In this document: positions 28,427 to 35,680 of the stretch, piece by piece
Layout of the letters: every line of letters starts with the position of its first letter
Position numbering within the stretch: the stretch's first letter is position 1
Source of the DNA: Sinorhizobium kostiense
GTDB lineage: Bacteria; Pseudomonadota; Alphaproteobacteria; Rhizobiales; Rhizobiaceae
Length of the DNA stretch: 64,000 nt
NCBI RefSeq assembly: GCF_017874595.1
Contig: NZ_JAGILA010000001.1
Location: 1,240,001 to 1,304,000 of the forward strand
Direction: 5' to 3'
Position numbers and translations under genes: made by a program
The notes under the pieces: generated by a model
Told to the model about the DNA's origin: nothing
Databases searched by the model: none
The model's input: only the letters and a program-made list of their open reading frames with translations

Positions 28427-30730
28427 ATGGCGGAACGGATCTCCTGCTTCGTGATGAGCGGTGGCGTGGGATCGCGGCTTTGGCCGCTGTCGCGCGAGGA
28501 TAATCCCAAACAATTCCATGACCTTGCCGGCCACGGCTCGATGCTGGCCGGCACTGTGCGGCGACTGAAAGCCAGGCCGGCCGGGGAAGCGCCGATCCAT
28601 CTCATTGCATCCGAACGCCATGCCGAGCGCGTGCGGGCCGATATGACCGGCATCGACCTGGCGGGCGGTCGCGCCATCTTCGAGCCCGCGGCTCGCAATA
28701 CCGCCGCCGCGGTGGCAGTGGCAGCCCTCGAGACGATTGCGACCTACGGCGACGGGCTCGTGCTAGTCGTTCCTTCGGATCACGAGATTTCCACCGACAA
28801 GCAGTTCTGGGAAACAGTGGAAAAAGGCATCCCGGCCGCCCGGGCCGGCAAGCTAGTCGTCTTCGGCATACCTCCGGCCCATCCGGAGACCGGCTATGGT
28901 TATATTGAGGCGACAGGGGAGGGCGACGTCCGCGACGTCGCGCGCTTTGTCGAAAAGCCCGACCTGGAGACGGCAAGGACCTATCTCGCGGCCGGGACCT
29001 TCTTTTGGAACGCGGGCATATTCCTGTTCCGCGCCGGCGTCATGCGCGAGGCGTTCCGCAGATATCAGCCCACCATATGGGAAAGGGCAGAGAGGGCCTT
29101 CGTGGCGGCGGTGAGCAATGTTTCGGGCACTTATCTGCCGCACGGCCTCTATTCGGCTATCCCTTCTGTTTCGATCGATTATGCCATCATGGAGCATGCC
29201 AGCGGCATTGCCATGGTGCCTGCGAGCTTCCGTTGGAGCGATCTGGGCTCCTGGCAGTCTTTGCTCGACATCAGTTCGACCGACGTCAACGGCAATGTAG
29301 CGGTCGGCGACGTCGTGGCCATTGACTGCGAGCATTCCTACCTCCGCAGCCAGGGCAGACTGCTCTCCGTGATCGGGCTCAAGGACGTCGCGATCGTCGC
29401 GACGGCCGACGCGACGTTCGTGGCGCCCGTGGCGAAAAGCCAGGAGGTCAAGCGCATCGTCGAACAATTGGAAAAGAGTGGGAGGCTTGAGACCAAGTTC
29501 ACGCCGGCCTACGACCGGGTGCTGCTGCCCGGTGCCTGGCGGCAACGCGTCGCTCATTGGCTCTTTGAGGAGACGCTCCCGTTATGGTCGACTGCCGGCG
29601 TCGACGAGCGGCACGGCGGTTTCCACGAGGCTCTGAGCTTCGAGGCCGTGCCAATCATGAAGCCGAAACGCATGCGCACCATGGCGCGGCAGGTCTACGC
29701 CTTTTCCGTGGCCAAGCTGCGCGGCTGGAACGGCGATGCAGACCGGCTCATCGCGCATGGTATCGAATTCATGCAAAAAGGCCGCACGAAACGGGGCGGC
29801 TGGGCGCGGGTGCAGCACGTCGACGGCACGATCGCGGACGGCTGCGAGGATGCCTACGATCATGCCTGCGTGCTGCTGGCGCTCGCCCAAGCACACCAGG
29901 CCGGCAACCCGGACGCTTTGCGGCTCGGCGAGGAGACCTTCGCCTTCCTCGACGCGCACCTCGAGGACGAGCGTCTGACCGGATTCCTGGAGACCTCCGA
30001 GGGCACCGAACTACGCCGCACCAACCCGCACATGCACCTGCTAGAGGCTTTCCTGGCTTGGCATGCGGCCACTGGCGAACGCGCGTATTTGCGCCGCGCC
30101 GCCAGCATCATCGAGTTGTTCCGCAGTCATTTCTTCGACGCGGAAAGCTGGACGCTCGGCGAGTATTTCGACAATGCCTGGAAACCGGCTTCCGGAGAAA
30201 AGGGCGAGTGGACGGAACCCGGTCATCACTTCGAATGGGCCTCGCTGCTGGTCGAGTTCGCCGCAAAGAGCAGGCAGACGGATCTGATTGCCTTTGCCCG
30301 CAAGCTCTATGCCTCTGCGATCGCCAACGGGCTAAACCGCTCGACCGGACTGGCCTATGGTGCCGTGTCGCGCTCCGCCCTCCCGCTCGATCTCATCTCG
30401 CGCAGTTGGCCGCAGGCCGAGGCGGTCAAGGCCGCGATCGCGCTTGAAGGCACGGGCGGGCCGGATCTCAAACCGGAGATCGAGGCGCGAGTGGGACACC
30501 TGTTCCGTTGGCATGTGGACCCGGCTCCGCTCGGCATGTGGATCGACCGCATCGACGAAAAAGGCCGCGTCGTCGCCAGCGAAGTGCCGGCTTCCATCTT
30601 CTACCATCTTGTTACCGCGCTCATGCAGTATCTCGACAAGACAGAAGGGGCGGCAGTCGTCTACCAGTTACCGGCGGCCCCCGACCGCGCTTCTGCCGTC
30701 AAGTCTTCAGATTTCAAGGCAACCGCATGA
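28427..30730 (+). CDS. Fused mannose-1-phosphate guanylyltransferase and AGE-type sugar isomerase domain (NoeJ-like)
   Basis: 767 aa. Residues about 1-350 form a nucleotidyltransferase with FVMSGGVGSRLWPLSRE, the PSDH metal motif, FVEKPDLETA and FWNAGIFLFR, as in GDP-mannose pyrophosphorylases. Residues about 385-750 form an (alpha/alpha)6 barrel of the N-acylglucosamine 2-epimerase/mannose isomerase type (HGGFHEALSF, DAYDHACVLLALA, RRTNPHMHLLEAFLAW, EPGHHFEWASLL). The usual type II enzyme instead carries a cupin isomerase domain. The fused protein could convert a hexose phosphate to mannose phosphate and then GDP-mannose. ATG 28427 has GGAG nine bases upstream; a frame beginning at 28322 adds a non-conserved basic leader. 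Confidence 0.93.
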   Translation: MAERISCFVMSGGVGSRLWPLSREDNPKQFHDLAGHGSMLAGTVRRLKARPAGEAPIHLIASERHAERVRADMTGIDLAGGRAIFEPAARNTAAAVAVAALETIATYGDGLVLVVPSDHEISTDKQFWETVEKGIPAARAGKLVVFGIPPAHPETGYGYIEATGEGDVRDVARFVEKPDLETARTYLAAGTFFWNAGIFLFRAGVMREAFRRYQPTIWERAERAFVAAVSNVSGTYLPHGLYSAIPSVSIDYAIMEHASGIAMVPASFRWSDLGSWQSLLDISSTDVNGNVAVGDVVAIDCEHSYLRSQGRLLSVIGLKDVAIVATADATFVAPVAKSQEVKRIVEQLEKSGRLETKFTPAYDRVLLPGAWRQRVAHWLFEETLPLWSTAGVDERHGGFHEALSFEAVPIMKPKRMRTMARQVYAFSVAKLRGWNGDADRLIAHGIEFMQKGRTKRGGWARVQHVDGTIADGCEDAYDHACVLLALAQAHQAGNPDALRLGEETFAFLDAHLEDERLTGFLETSEGTELRRTNPHMHLLEAFLAWHAATGERAYLRRAASIIELFRSHFFDAESWTLGEYFDNAWKPASGEKGEWTEPGHHFEWASLLVEFAAKSRQTDLIAFARKLYASAIANGLNRSTGLAYGAVSRSALPLDLISRSWPQAEAVKAAIALEGTGGPDLKPEIEARVGHLFRWHVDPAPLGMWIDRIDEKGRVVASEVPASIFYHLVTALMQYLDKTEGAAVVYQLPAAPDRASAVKSSDFKATA

Positions 30731-30909
30731 AGTGGCAGGCCAATGTACGCGAGATGGTGCTGTGGTGCACCCGCCGCGATGCGCAGCTCATGTCGCTGCG
30801 CCAGCTGGCGCACTTCTTGGGCGACCAAGGCAAAGCCCGTGCCGCCGCGCGCGCCGTTCTCAACCGGCATTCGGGCCGTGCTGCTGCGGAGGCAGCTCGT
30901 CCGGCCTGA
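30727..30909 (+). CDS. Possible small protein translationally coupled to the GDP-mannose gene
   Basis: 60 codons beginning in an ATGA overlap with the previous stop (30728-30730). The peptide is basic and Ala-rich (MKWQANVREMVLWCTRRDAQ). Overlap suggests coupling, but its 3' end overlaps the well-supported convergent gene at 30860-31150 and no family is recognised. May be a relic or spurious. Confidence 0.3.
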   Translation: MKWQANVREMVLWCTRRDAQLMSLRQLAHFLGDQGKARAAARAVLNRHSGRAAAEAARPA

Positions 30910-31150
30910 TCACTGGTGTCTTGCCGACATCAGGGGCCGGTTCCACCAGGTCGGGGTCACCGGCTCTAGGCGGCTTCAGGACGCCGTTGCATTCCTCGAG
31001 CTTTTGCGCAAGCGCCTGAGGGTCGATACCCGGCTCTGCCCGGCAGCGTTCTGCCGGGGTGGCAGTATCGGCGCCTTGGGAGAGTGCTGCCGCTGGAACT
31101 AGTACGGAGATTGCCAGCAGCGAGGTCGCGGCAAAAATTCCTACTCTCAT
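30860..31150 (-). CDS. Small secreted protein of unknown function
   Basis: 96 aa. A clear signal peptide (MRVGIFAATSLLAISVLVPAAALS) is followed by a short mature part with two Cys (AERCRAEPG, LEECNGVLKPP) that could form a disulfide, and a Pro-rich tail. ATG 31150 has AAGGAG six bases upstream; longer frames are rejected. Upstream on this strand a GGAAC-N16-GGTT promoter (31233-31209) matches the general stress sigma factor consensus, so it is probably a stress-induced periplasmic protein. Confidence 0.8.
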   Translation of the reverse strand: MRVGIFAATSLLAISVLVPAAALSQGADTATPAERCRAEPGIDPQALAQKLEECNGVLKPPRAGDPDLVEPAPDVGKTPVIRPDELPPQQHGPNAG

Positions 31151-31208
31151 CTCACGCTCCTTGGCTCCAGGTGGCCTCAAGGTCGCCTGAGTGTCTTCGT
31201 GTTAAGGT

Positions 31209-31233
31209 AACCAACACGGAACCGTTCTGTTCC
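31209..31233 (-). promoter_or_regulatory. EcfG/RpoE2-type stress promoter (minus strand)
   Basis: GGAAC at 31233-31229, 16 bases, GGTT at 31212-31209; fits GGAAC-N18/19-TT known for Sinorhizobium RpoE2. It lies 59 bases before the start of the secreted protein gene. Confidence 0.65.
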
Positions 31234-31261
31234 TTCCCTCCAAGGCCCTCGGTCGACGATC

Positions 31262-31286
31262 GGAACCTATTGCCATTAAGCTCGTT
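31262..31286 (+). promoter_or_regulatory. EcfG/RpoE2-type stress promoter (plus strand)
   Basis: GGAAC (31262-31266), 16 bases, CGTT (31283-31286): a perfect match to the EcfG consensus, 24 bases before the ATG at 31311. Divergent from the promoter at 31209-31233. Confidence 0.75.
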
Positions 31287-31310
31287 AGCGCTTGAGAATG
31301 GGAGTGGACA

Positions 31311-31616
31311 ATGCCGCGCCAAGGAAAAACGCACGAGCCAAACCTCACCCGGACGACCGGCAGCGAGACGAGCCATGAGCGCCGGAAGGCACGTCCGGAA
31401 ACGGGGGATCTGACCGACCCGAAAGAGGTATGGAAGGATTCCGAGACGACCCCGCAGCCAAAGCCGCAACGCAGGTCGGACATAGCCGGAAAACGCGTTG
31501 CAGACGCGGGAGACCTGAAAGCCGGCGAGCCTTCGCCCTACGATATCGAGGTGCAAGCGGATCGCGTCGCCGAGCAGACGAAGCGTGATCGCCCCACGAC
31601 CAAGCGGAAGCGCTAG
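31311..31616 (+). CDS. Small hydrophilic, disordered protein (stress-type)
   Basis: 101 aa, strongly charged and low in hydrophobic residues (MPRQGKTHEPNLTRTTGSET, TKRDRPTTKRKR at the end), so probably disordered like other general-stress small proteins. GGAG before ATG 31311 and a perfect EcfG promoter at 31262-31286 support it. Function unknown. Confidence 0.75.
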   Translation: MPRQGKTHEPNLTRTTGSETSHERRKARPETGDLTDPKEVWKDSETTPQPKPQRRSDIAGKRVADAGDLKAGEPSPYDIEVQADRVAEQTKRDRPTTKRKR

Positions 31617-31738
31617 GGGGTAGTGGTGCGCCGTCGTCCGCATCCCGTTTCTGACTGGTTGGAAGCGCCCGCTTAAGATGTCGCCGAGGGCCCGACCAGT
31701 CACCGCGATAGAAGCGCCACGTACAACAGCGAGGAGCG

Positions 31739-32506
31739 ATGAAAATGCTTTGGAGCGCATCCGACATCATGGGCTGTGGCATCGACGCGACCGACGGCTC
31801 GATCGGCAATGTGGGTGATCTGCTTTTCGATGATCAGAGCTGGACCGTTCGATGGTTGGCGGTGAAGACGGGTGTGGTGTTCACTGGACGTGAGGTGCTG
31901 TTGCCGCCGGCGGCTATTCTATCAGCAGATTCCATCGGGCGTCTGATCTCGGTCAACGTGACGAAGCAGCAGGTCAGGGACAGCCCGGAGATCGACTTCG
32001 ATGCACCCGTCTCCCGTCAGCATGAAAGCAGCATCTACGACCATTATGGTTGGGACCCGTATTGGGGACCGCATACCTATTTCGCGCTGGGCAGAGCTCC
32101 CGTCGTGCCCACACCGCCCCCCGAATCTGAGGCGGGGCCCGAACGGGTCGCCTCCGAAGCACGAGATGAAGGCGATCCCCATCTCCGTTCCGCTAAGGAA
32201 GTGACCGGCTATTACGTGCACGCCACGAATGGCGACATCGGTCATCTGGAAGACCTGGTCGTCGACACCGATGCATGGGCGATCCGCTACATCGCCGTCG
32301 ACACTGTGAATTGGTGGCCGGGCAAGACGGTGTTGATTTCGCCGACCGCGCTGACGGCCGTGAGTTCGTCGACGCGGACCGTTAACGTCGATCTGACGCG
32401 AGAGCGAATCCGCGGTGCCCCGGAATATCTTCCCGGCAAATCGATCGACCGGATCTGGGAAACGCAGTATCACGACTACTACGGCTATTCTCATTACTGG
32501 TCATAA
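31739..32506 (+). CDS. Two-domain PRC-barrel protein
   Basis: 255 aa. Two repeats of the PRC-barrel pattern: residues about 5-75 (ASDIMGCGIDATDGSIGNVGDLLFDDQSWTVRWLAV) and about 155-235 (TGYYVHATNGDIGHLEDLVVDTDAWAIRYIAVDT), joined by an acidic, Pro-rich linker. PRC barrels bind RNA or protein partners; tandem copies are common in stress-regulated genes of rhizobia and related bacteria. The second ATG (31745) is better spaced from GAGGAG than the first. No EcfG-type promoter was seen immediately upstream. Confidence 0.88.
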   Translation: MKMLWSASDIMGCGIDATDGSIGNVGDLLFDDQSWTVRWLAVKTGVVFTGREVLLPPAAILSADSIGRLISVNVTKQQVRDSPEIDFDAPVSRQHESSIYDHYGWDPYWGPHTYFALGRAPVVPTPPPESEAGPERVASEARDEGDPHLRSAKEVTGYYVHATNGDIGHLEDLVVDTDAWAIRYIAVDTVNWWPGKTVLISPTALTAVSSSTRTVNVDLTRERIRGAPEYLPGKSIDRIWETQYHDYYGYSHYWS

Positions 32507-32870
32507 CGCCCCCTTCACCCGGCGCATTTCTGCGAGACGCGCAAGGGAAGCTTCGCCGGTGCCGAGGAAAGACTCTGCCGGGCGGTCGATATGGACGTCC
32601 ACCGTTCTCGGCACCACGGGAAACGCATTGAACGAATAACCCGCCCAAACGGCACAGTGCCCGCCAGATGGCGGGCACCTTCGATGATAAAAGGGGGACT
32701 TGTTTGTCGCTCCAGTCTGTGCAGGAGCGACAACTATTTAATTCGGCGGGTGGCTGGTTTGTTCCGTGGCTTGCCCCGATCGGGCGGGAATATTCGAGGC
32801 GGCTTTCGTGTCCGGTACCCCCGAGACCGCGGGCAACCGGAGAACCGAAATCTGCTCGGACACAATGTGC
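32507..32870. other. 364-base gap with two strong hairpins
   Basis: No supported ORF. Holds perfect inverted repeats at 32657-32678 (9-bp stem, 4-base loop) and 32704-32733 (10-bp stem, 10-base loop), and a minus-strand GGAAC-N19-TT promoter-like element at 32765-32740. See the candidate RNA. Confidence 0.55.
32650..32735 (-). ncRNA. Candidate stress-controlled small RNA
   Basis: On the minus strand, a GGAAC-N19-TT element (32765-32740) would start a transcript near 32733. That transcript forms hairpin TTGTCGCTCC/GGAGCGACAA, then an unpaired CCCCCTTTTATC, then hairpin GTGCCCGCC/GGCGGGCAC. A pyrimidine-rich single-stranded loop between hairpins is typical of rhizobial trans-acting RNAs that mask ribosome sites. 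The 3' hairpin has only a weak T-run. A TTG-initiated 72-codon frame (32733-32515) lies on the same strand and could instead be the product. Confidence 0.25.
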
Positions 32871-33023
32871 CTATATCCGCCCCATCAGCACAAGAATGAG
32901 GAGTACCACGACCAGAACTCCCAAGAGACCCGAGGGACCATAGCCCCAGTTTGTCGAGTACGGCCAAGTCGGGACCGCCGCCACCAGAAGTATGATCAGA
33001 ATGATGAGTAGTATGGTACCCAT
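32871..33023 (-). CDS. DUF3309-type 50-residue membrane protein
   Basis: 50 aa. MGTILLIILIILLVAAVPTW forms an N-terminal helix, then a short WPYSTNWGYGPSG turn and a second helix ending LLILVLMGRI. This is the full length and pattern of the DUF3309 family, small membrane proteins seen near stress genes in alphaproteobacteria. AAAGGAG precedes ATG 33023. It has a GGAAC-N17-GGTT promoter at 33106-33081. Confidence 0.85.
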   Translation of the reverse strand: MGTILLIILIILLVAAVPTWPYSTNWGYGPSGLLGVLVVVLLILVLMGRI

Positions 33024-33080
33024 GTTGCGCTCTCCTTTGAGCAATCATTACTCTCAAACGTTGACACGAATTGCATCTCT

Positions 33081-33106
33081 AACCCTATAGCAGCGAGGTT
33101 TGTTCC
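33081..33106 (-). promoter_or_regulatory. EcfG/RpoE2-type promoter before the DUF3309 gene
   Basis: GGAAC 33106-33102, 17 bases, GGTT 33084-33081; about 58 bases before the start codon. Fits GGAAC-N19-TT. Confidence 0.6.
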
Positions 33107-33189
33107 CCTGTCGCCTTGCAGGCAATTTCCGCTTGCAACGCAGCCGCCGCGCACCGCCGATCTCGCCGCGATCTCCGGGAGCGGGTGCG

Positions 33190-33363
33190 TCAGAGCACAA
33201 TGCCGCCGGCCATGATCGCGAGCACGAGAAATACGAGGAATATCGCCAAGGCTATGTAGAACAGGATTTTGGCGATCCCGGCGGTCGCCGCCGAAATTCC
33301 GGAGAAGCCGAGGAGACCGGCGACTAGCGAAATCACAAAGAATATCAGAGCCCACTTCAACAT
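33190..33363 (-). CDS. DUF1328-type small membrane protein
   Basis: 57 aa. [20 protein letters not shown] followed by [20 protein letters not shown] and a second membrane helix matches the DUF1328 (YtjA) family in length and pattern. It has two helices and a tiny cytoplasmic turn, and sits in the inner membrane. AGGTG before ATG 33363. No EcfG element was found just upstream, though its neighbours on both sides have one. Confidence 0.85.
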   Translation of the reverse strand: MLKWALIFFVISLVAGLLGFSGISAATAGIAKILFYIALAIFLVFLVLAIMAGGIVL

Positions 33364-33599
33364 TGTGACACCTGTGATCGGGAGGGATTTGAAGGAACAT
33401 AGGGTTGTCGCGCGAGGTGGCCAGCACCCCGGGGCCGCGGAGACGGCACGAGCACCCAATTTCGGTGTGAGCGGCGGGTCGCGTGCGGACAGAACTTTCC
33501 CTCGCGGACGGTTTTCGGGCCAAACGACGCGGAAAATTTGAGCCGGCCGGTACTCTGGTGCGCAGCAATTCGAAAGATTGGCTCGGAATCCGTTCGAGG

Positions 33600-33624
33600 G
33601 GAACCAATCGGCTGGGACAGCGTT
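33600..33624 (+). promoter_or_regulatory. EcfG/RpoE2-type promoter before the DUF892 gene
   Basis: GGAAC (33600-33604), 16 bases, CGTT (33621-33624): perfect match, 32 bases before ATG 33657. Confidence 0.75.
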
Positions 33625-33656
33625 ACACGGGCTCTTCACAAGCAGGAGGGAAATCA

Positions 33657-34154
33657 ATGCCAGAGAAAAAGACGCTCGAGACGCTTTTCTATGAAACGCT
33701 CAGGGACATCTATTACGCCGAGCGGCAGATTTTGAAGGCGCTACCGAAGATGGCCCGGGCCGCTCAGTCTCCCGATTGCAAGGCGGCGTTTGAAAAGCAC
33801 AAGGAACAAACCGAGACTCATGTCGAGCGGCTGCAGCAGGTCTTCGACATGATCGGCAAACGGGCCCAAGGCAAGACATGCGAGGCCATTAATGGGCTCA
33901 TCGCCGAAGCCGACGAGATCGCCGAGGAATTCAAGGGCTCCCCCGCTATCGATGCCGGCCTGATTTCGGCGGCGCAATCGGTCGAGCATTACGAGATCTC
34001 GCGTTATGGCACCCTTAAAACCTGGGCATCACAGCTGGGGATGAAGGAAGCTGAATCTCTGCTCGACGCGACCTTGCAGGAAGAGGGAGAGACCGACAAG
34101 GCGCTCACCAAGCTTGCCGTCGCGGCCGCGAACCAGAAGGCAAAGGCAGCCTGA
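33657..34154 (+). CDS. DUF892 (YciF-like) ferritin-fold stress protein
   Basis: 165 aa. Four-helix ferritin-like bundle of the YciE/YciF family: [54 protein letters not shown] and a C-terminal Glu-rich helix. The Glu and His at the helix faces fit a metal site. Such proteins protect against oxidative or osmotic stress, and the exact reaction is unknown. The Shine-Dalgarno GGAGGG and a perfect EcfG promoter lie upstream, and a terminator follows. A second family member lies at 61876-62382. Confidence 0.92.
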   Translation: MPEKKTLETLFYETLRDIYYAERQILKALPKMARAAQSPDCKAAFEKHKEQTETHVERLQQVFDMIGKRAQGKTCEAINGLIAEADEIAEEFKGSPAIDAGLISAAQSVEHYEISRYGTLKTWASQLGMKEAESLLDATLQEEGETDKALTKLAVAAANQKAKAA

Positions 34155-34169
34155 CCGCGCCATATCGTT

Positions 34170-34193
34170 GCCGGTGGCCAAACCGGCCTTTTT
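34170..34193 (+). terminator. Rho-independent terminator after the DUF892 gene
   Basis: Stem GCCGGT/ACCGGC with loop GGCCAA, followed by CTTTTT. Lies 15 bases after the stop, inside a larger inverted repeat (TTGCCGGTG...CACCGGCAA). Confidence 0.8.
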
Positions 34194-34226
34194 GGTGGTC
34201 ACCGGCAAGCCGCATCTTCCTCCCGT

Positions 34227-34251
34227 GGAACAGGTTTCCTTTTGCGTGGTT
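34227..34251 (+). promoter_or_regulatory. EcfG/RpoE2-type promoter before the 88-residue protein gene
   Basis: GGAAC (34227-34231), 16 bases, GGTT (34248-34251), 52 bases before ATG 34304. Confidence 0.6.
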
Positions 34252-34303
34252 CTACGGCGGTGCAGCACATCCGCCACGGATGGCGTGAACAGGAGAGTTT
34301 TCG

Positions 34304-34570
34304 ATGAGCGAAGCGACGGCAACAGACGATCATGAAGAAATCAGGCGTTGGGTGGAGGCACGCAAGGGCCGGCCGTCCCGAGTCAAGCAGGCATCATCTG
34401 ACGGCGGCCTCCTTCGCATCGATTTCGGCGAGGAGGACGAGCGGCTGGAACAGATCTCCTGGGAAGAGTTCTTCCGCATTTTCGACGAGAACAAGTTGCT
34501 GTTCCTCCACCAGGACAGGACGGCCGACGGTAGTCTCAGCCGTTTCAACAAATTTATCGATCGCCAATAG
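34304..34570 (+). CDS. Small acidic hypothetical protein
   Basis: 88 aa, acidic and Trp/Phe-containing (EEIRRWVEARKGRPSRVKQA, LRIDFGEEDERLEQISWEEF, FRIFDENKLLFLHQD). It looks like a folded small domain; no membrane segment. Homologues I recall are annotated only as conserved hypothetical in rhizobia. AGGAG precedes ATG 34304 and an EcfG-type promoter lies further upstream, so it probably belongs to the general stress response. Confidence 0.78.
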   Translation: MSEATATDDHEEIRRWVEARKGRPSRVKQASSDGGLLRIDFGEEDERLEQISWEEFFRIFDENKLLFLHQDRTADGSLSRFNKFIDRQ

Positions 34571-34653
34571 CGAGGAACCATCCATGGGCCGCGGTGCTCC
34601 GCCCGCCGTGCGGTTGAAGGCTCTCCTCTCCCGATCACGAATACTCGCAGAAG

Positions 34654-35208
34654 ATGGGCATGCCTGACCCCCAAACCAATGCCGAGGCCACCGAACCGCC
34701 CGGGGCGCGGAGACTTGACCGCAACATCCGCGCAATCCTGCAACAACGGGAGGACGAGGAGCGGAACAGGAACCTCCAGGATCGAGTTTCGGAGCGTATC
34801 ACGAACTTCGCGGGTTCGTGGAAATTCATCTTGCTGCACGTCTTTCTGTACGGAATCTGGATCGGGGTGAATCTCGGGCTGCTCCCGATAGTGCCCGTTT
34901 TCGATCCGACCTTCGCGACGCTCGCCATGGTCGCCTCGGTGGAGGCGATCTTCATCACCACGTTCATCCTGATCACCCAGAACCGGATGGCCGCGAACGA
35001 CGCCAAGCGTGCGGATCTGAACCTCCAGGTATCGCTGCTCGCGGAGCAGGAGGCGACACAATTGCTGACGCTCACTTTAGCGATTGCGGAGCGCCTGGAC
35101 GTGAGGACGGATGTCAATGACGCTATTCACGAACTCGCGACGGAAATCACGCCTGAACAGGTTCTCGATCGGTTGGAAGAGCGGGAGGCCGATCGAAGCG
35201 ACCATTAA
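34654..35208 (+). CDS. DUF1003 membrane protein
   Basis: 184 aa. A charged N-terminus (DRNIRAILQQREDEERNRNLQDRV) precedes two membrane helices (WKFILLHVFLYGIWIGVNLG, FATLAMVASVEAIFITTFIL), then the family signature ITQNRMAANDAKRADLNLQV and a soluble C-terminal helix. DUF1003 proteins are inner-membrane proteins of unknown mechanism, found with stress genes. Start may be ATG 34654 or 34660. No clear promoter was seen. Confidence 0.85.
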   Translation: MGMPDPQTNAEATEPPGARRLDRNIRAILQQREDEERNRNLQDRVSERITNFAGSWKFILLHVFLYGIWIGVNLGLLPIVPVFDPTFATLAMVASVEAIFITTFILITQNRMAANDAKRADLNLQVSLLAEQEATQLLTLTLAIAERLDVRTDVNDAIHELATEITPEQVLDRLEEREADRSDH

Positions 35209-35292
35209 CCGACTTCGATCTTAAAAGATTGCAGCGCTTTCAGCCGACAGCCGCCTTCTCGCGCCTGATGCGACGCGCTGCGACCGGGCGGA

Positions 35293-35673
35293 TCACCTCG
35301 ACAGCCCGCACGCATCGAGCAGGAAAGCCGCTGCGCCGCTCCAGATGACGGCCGGCAGCGACAGCAGGATCAACAACCGTTCAACGCGGACTGAAAAGAC
35401 GTGATTGTCCCGGTCCGGCGTTTGGTAACGTAGCATATGCGCGAGCCGGCCAGGAAAGAAGAGCGCCAGACATAACAACAATATGGCCCCAAGCGTTACC
35501 AGAACCACCAAGGTCCGGATGAGAGCCGAGGGCGCGACGGAGCCGCTTCCGACGACGCAGGTCACCGACTGGACGCCGTAGACGAGGAGGAGATGGCCCG
35601 CCCACAGGATCGGCCCCGCCAACAGGAATAGAATTGCGCTGACGGTTGGTGCTTCCTTCGCAGGCTCTTTCAT
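35293..35673 (-). CDS. Small membrane protein of the oxidase operon
   Basis: 126 aa with four predicted helices (AILFLLAGPILWAGHLLLVYG, ALIRTLVVLVTLGAILLLCLAL, VERLLILLSLPAVIWSGAAAF). It directly follows the oxidase subunit I/III gene; using the upstream ATG 35688 it would overlap that gene, so the internal ATG 35673 is reported. Its place suggests a role in oxidase assembly or subunit IV-like stability, which is inference. Confidence 0.65.
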   Translation of the reverse strand: MKEPAKEAPTVSAILFLLAGPILWAGHLLLVYGVQSVTCVVGSGSVAPSALIRTLVVLVTLGAILLLCLALFFPGRLAHMLRYQTPDRDNHVFSVRVERLLILLSLPAVIWSGAAAFLLDACGLSR

Positions 35674-35680
35674 CGCGTAC

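Noticed and set aside
32515..32733. 72-codon TTG-initiated minus-strand frame
   Set aside because: Starts inside a hairpin with no ribosome site; kept only as an alternative to the candidate RNA.
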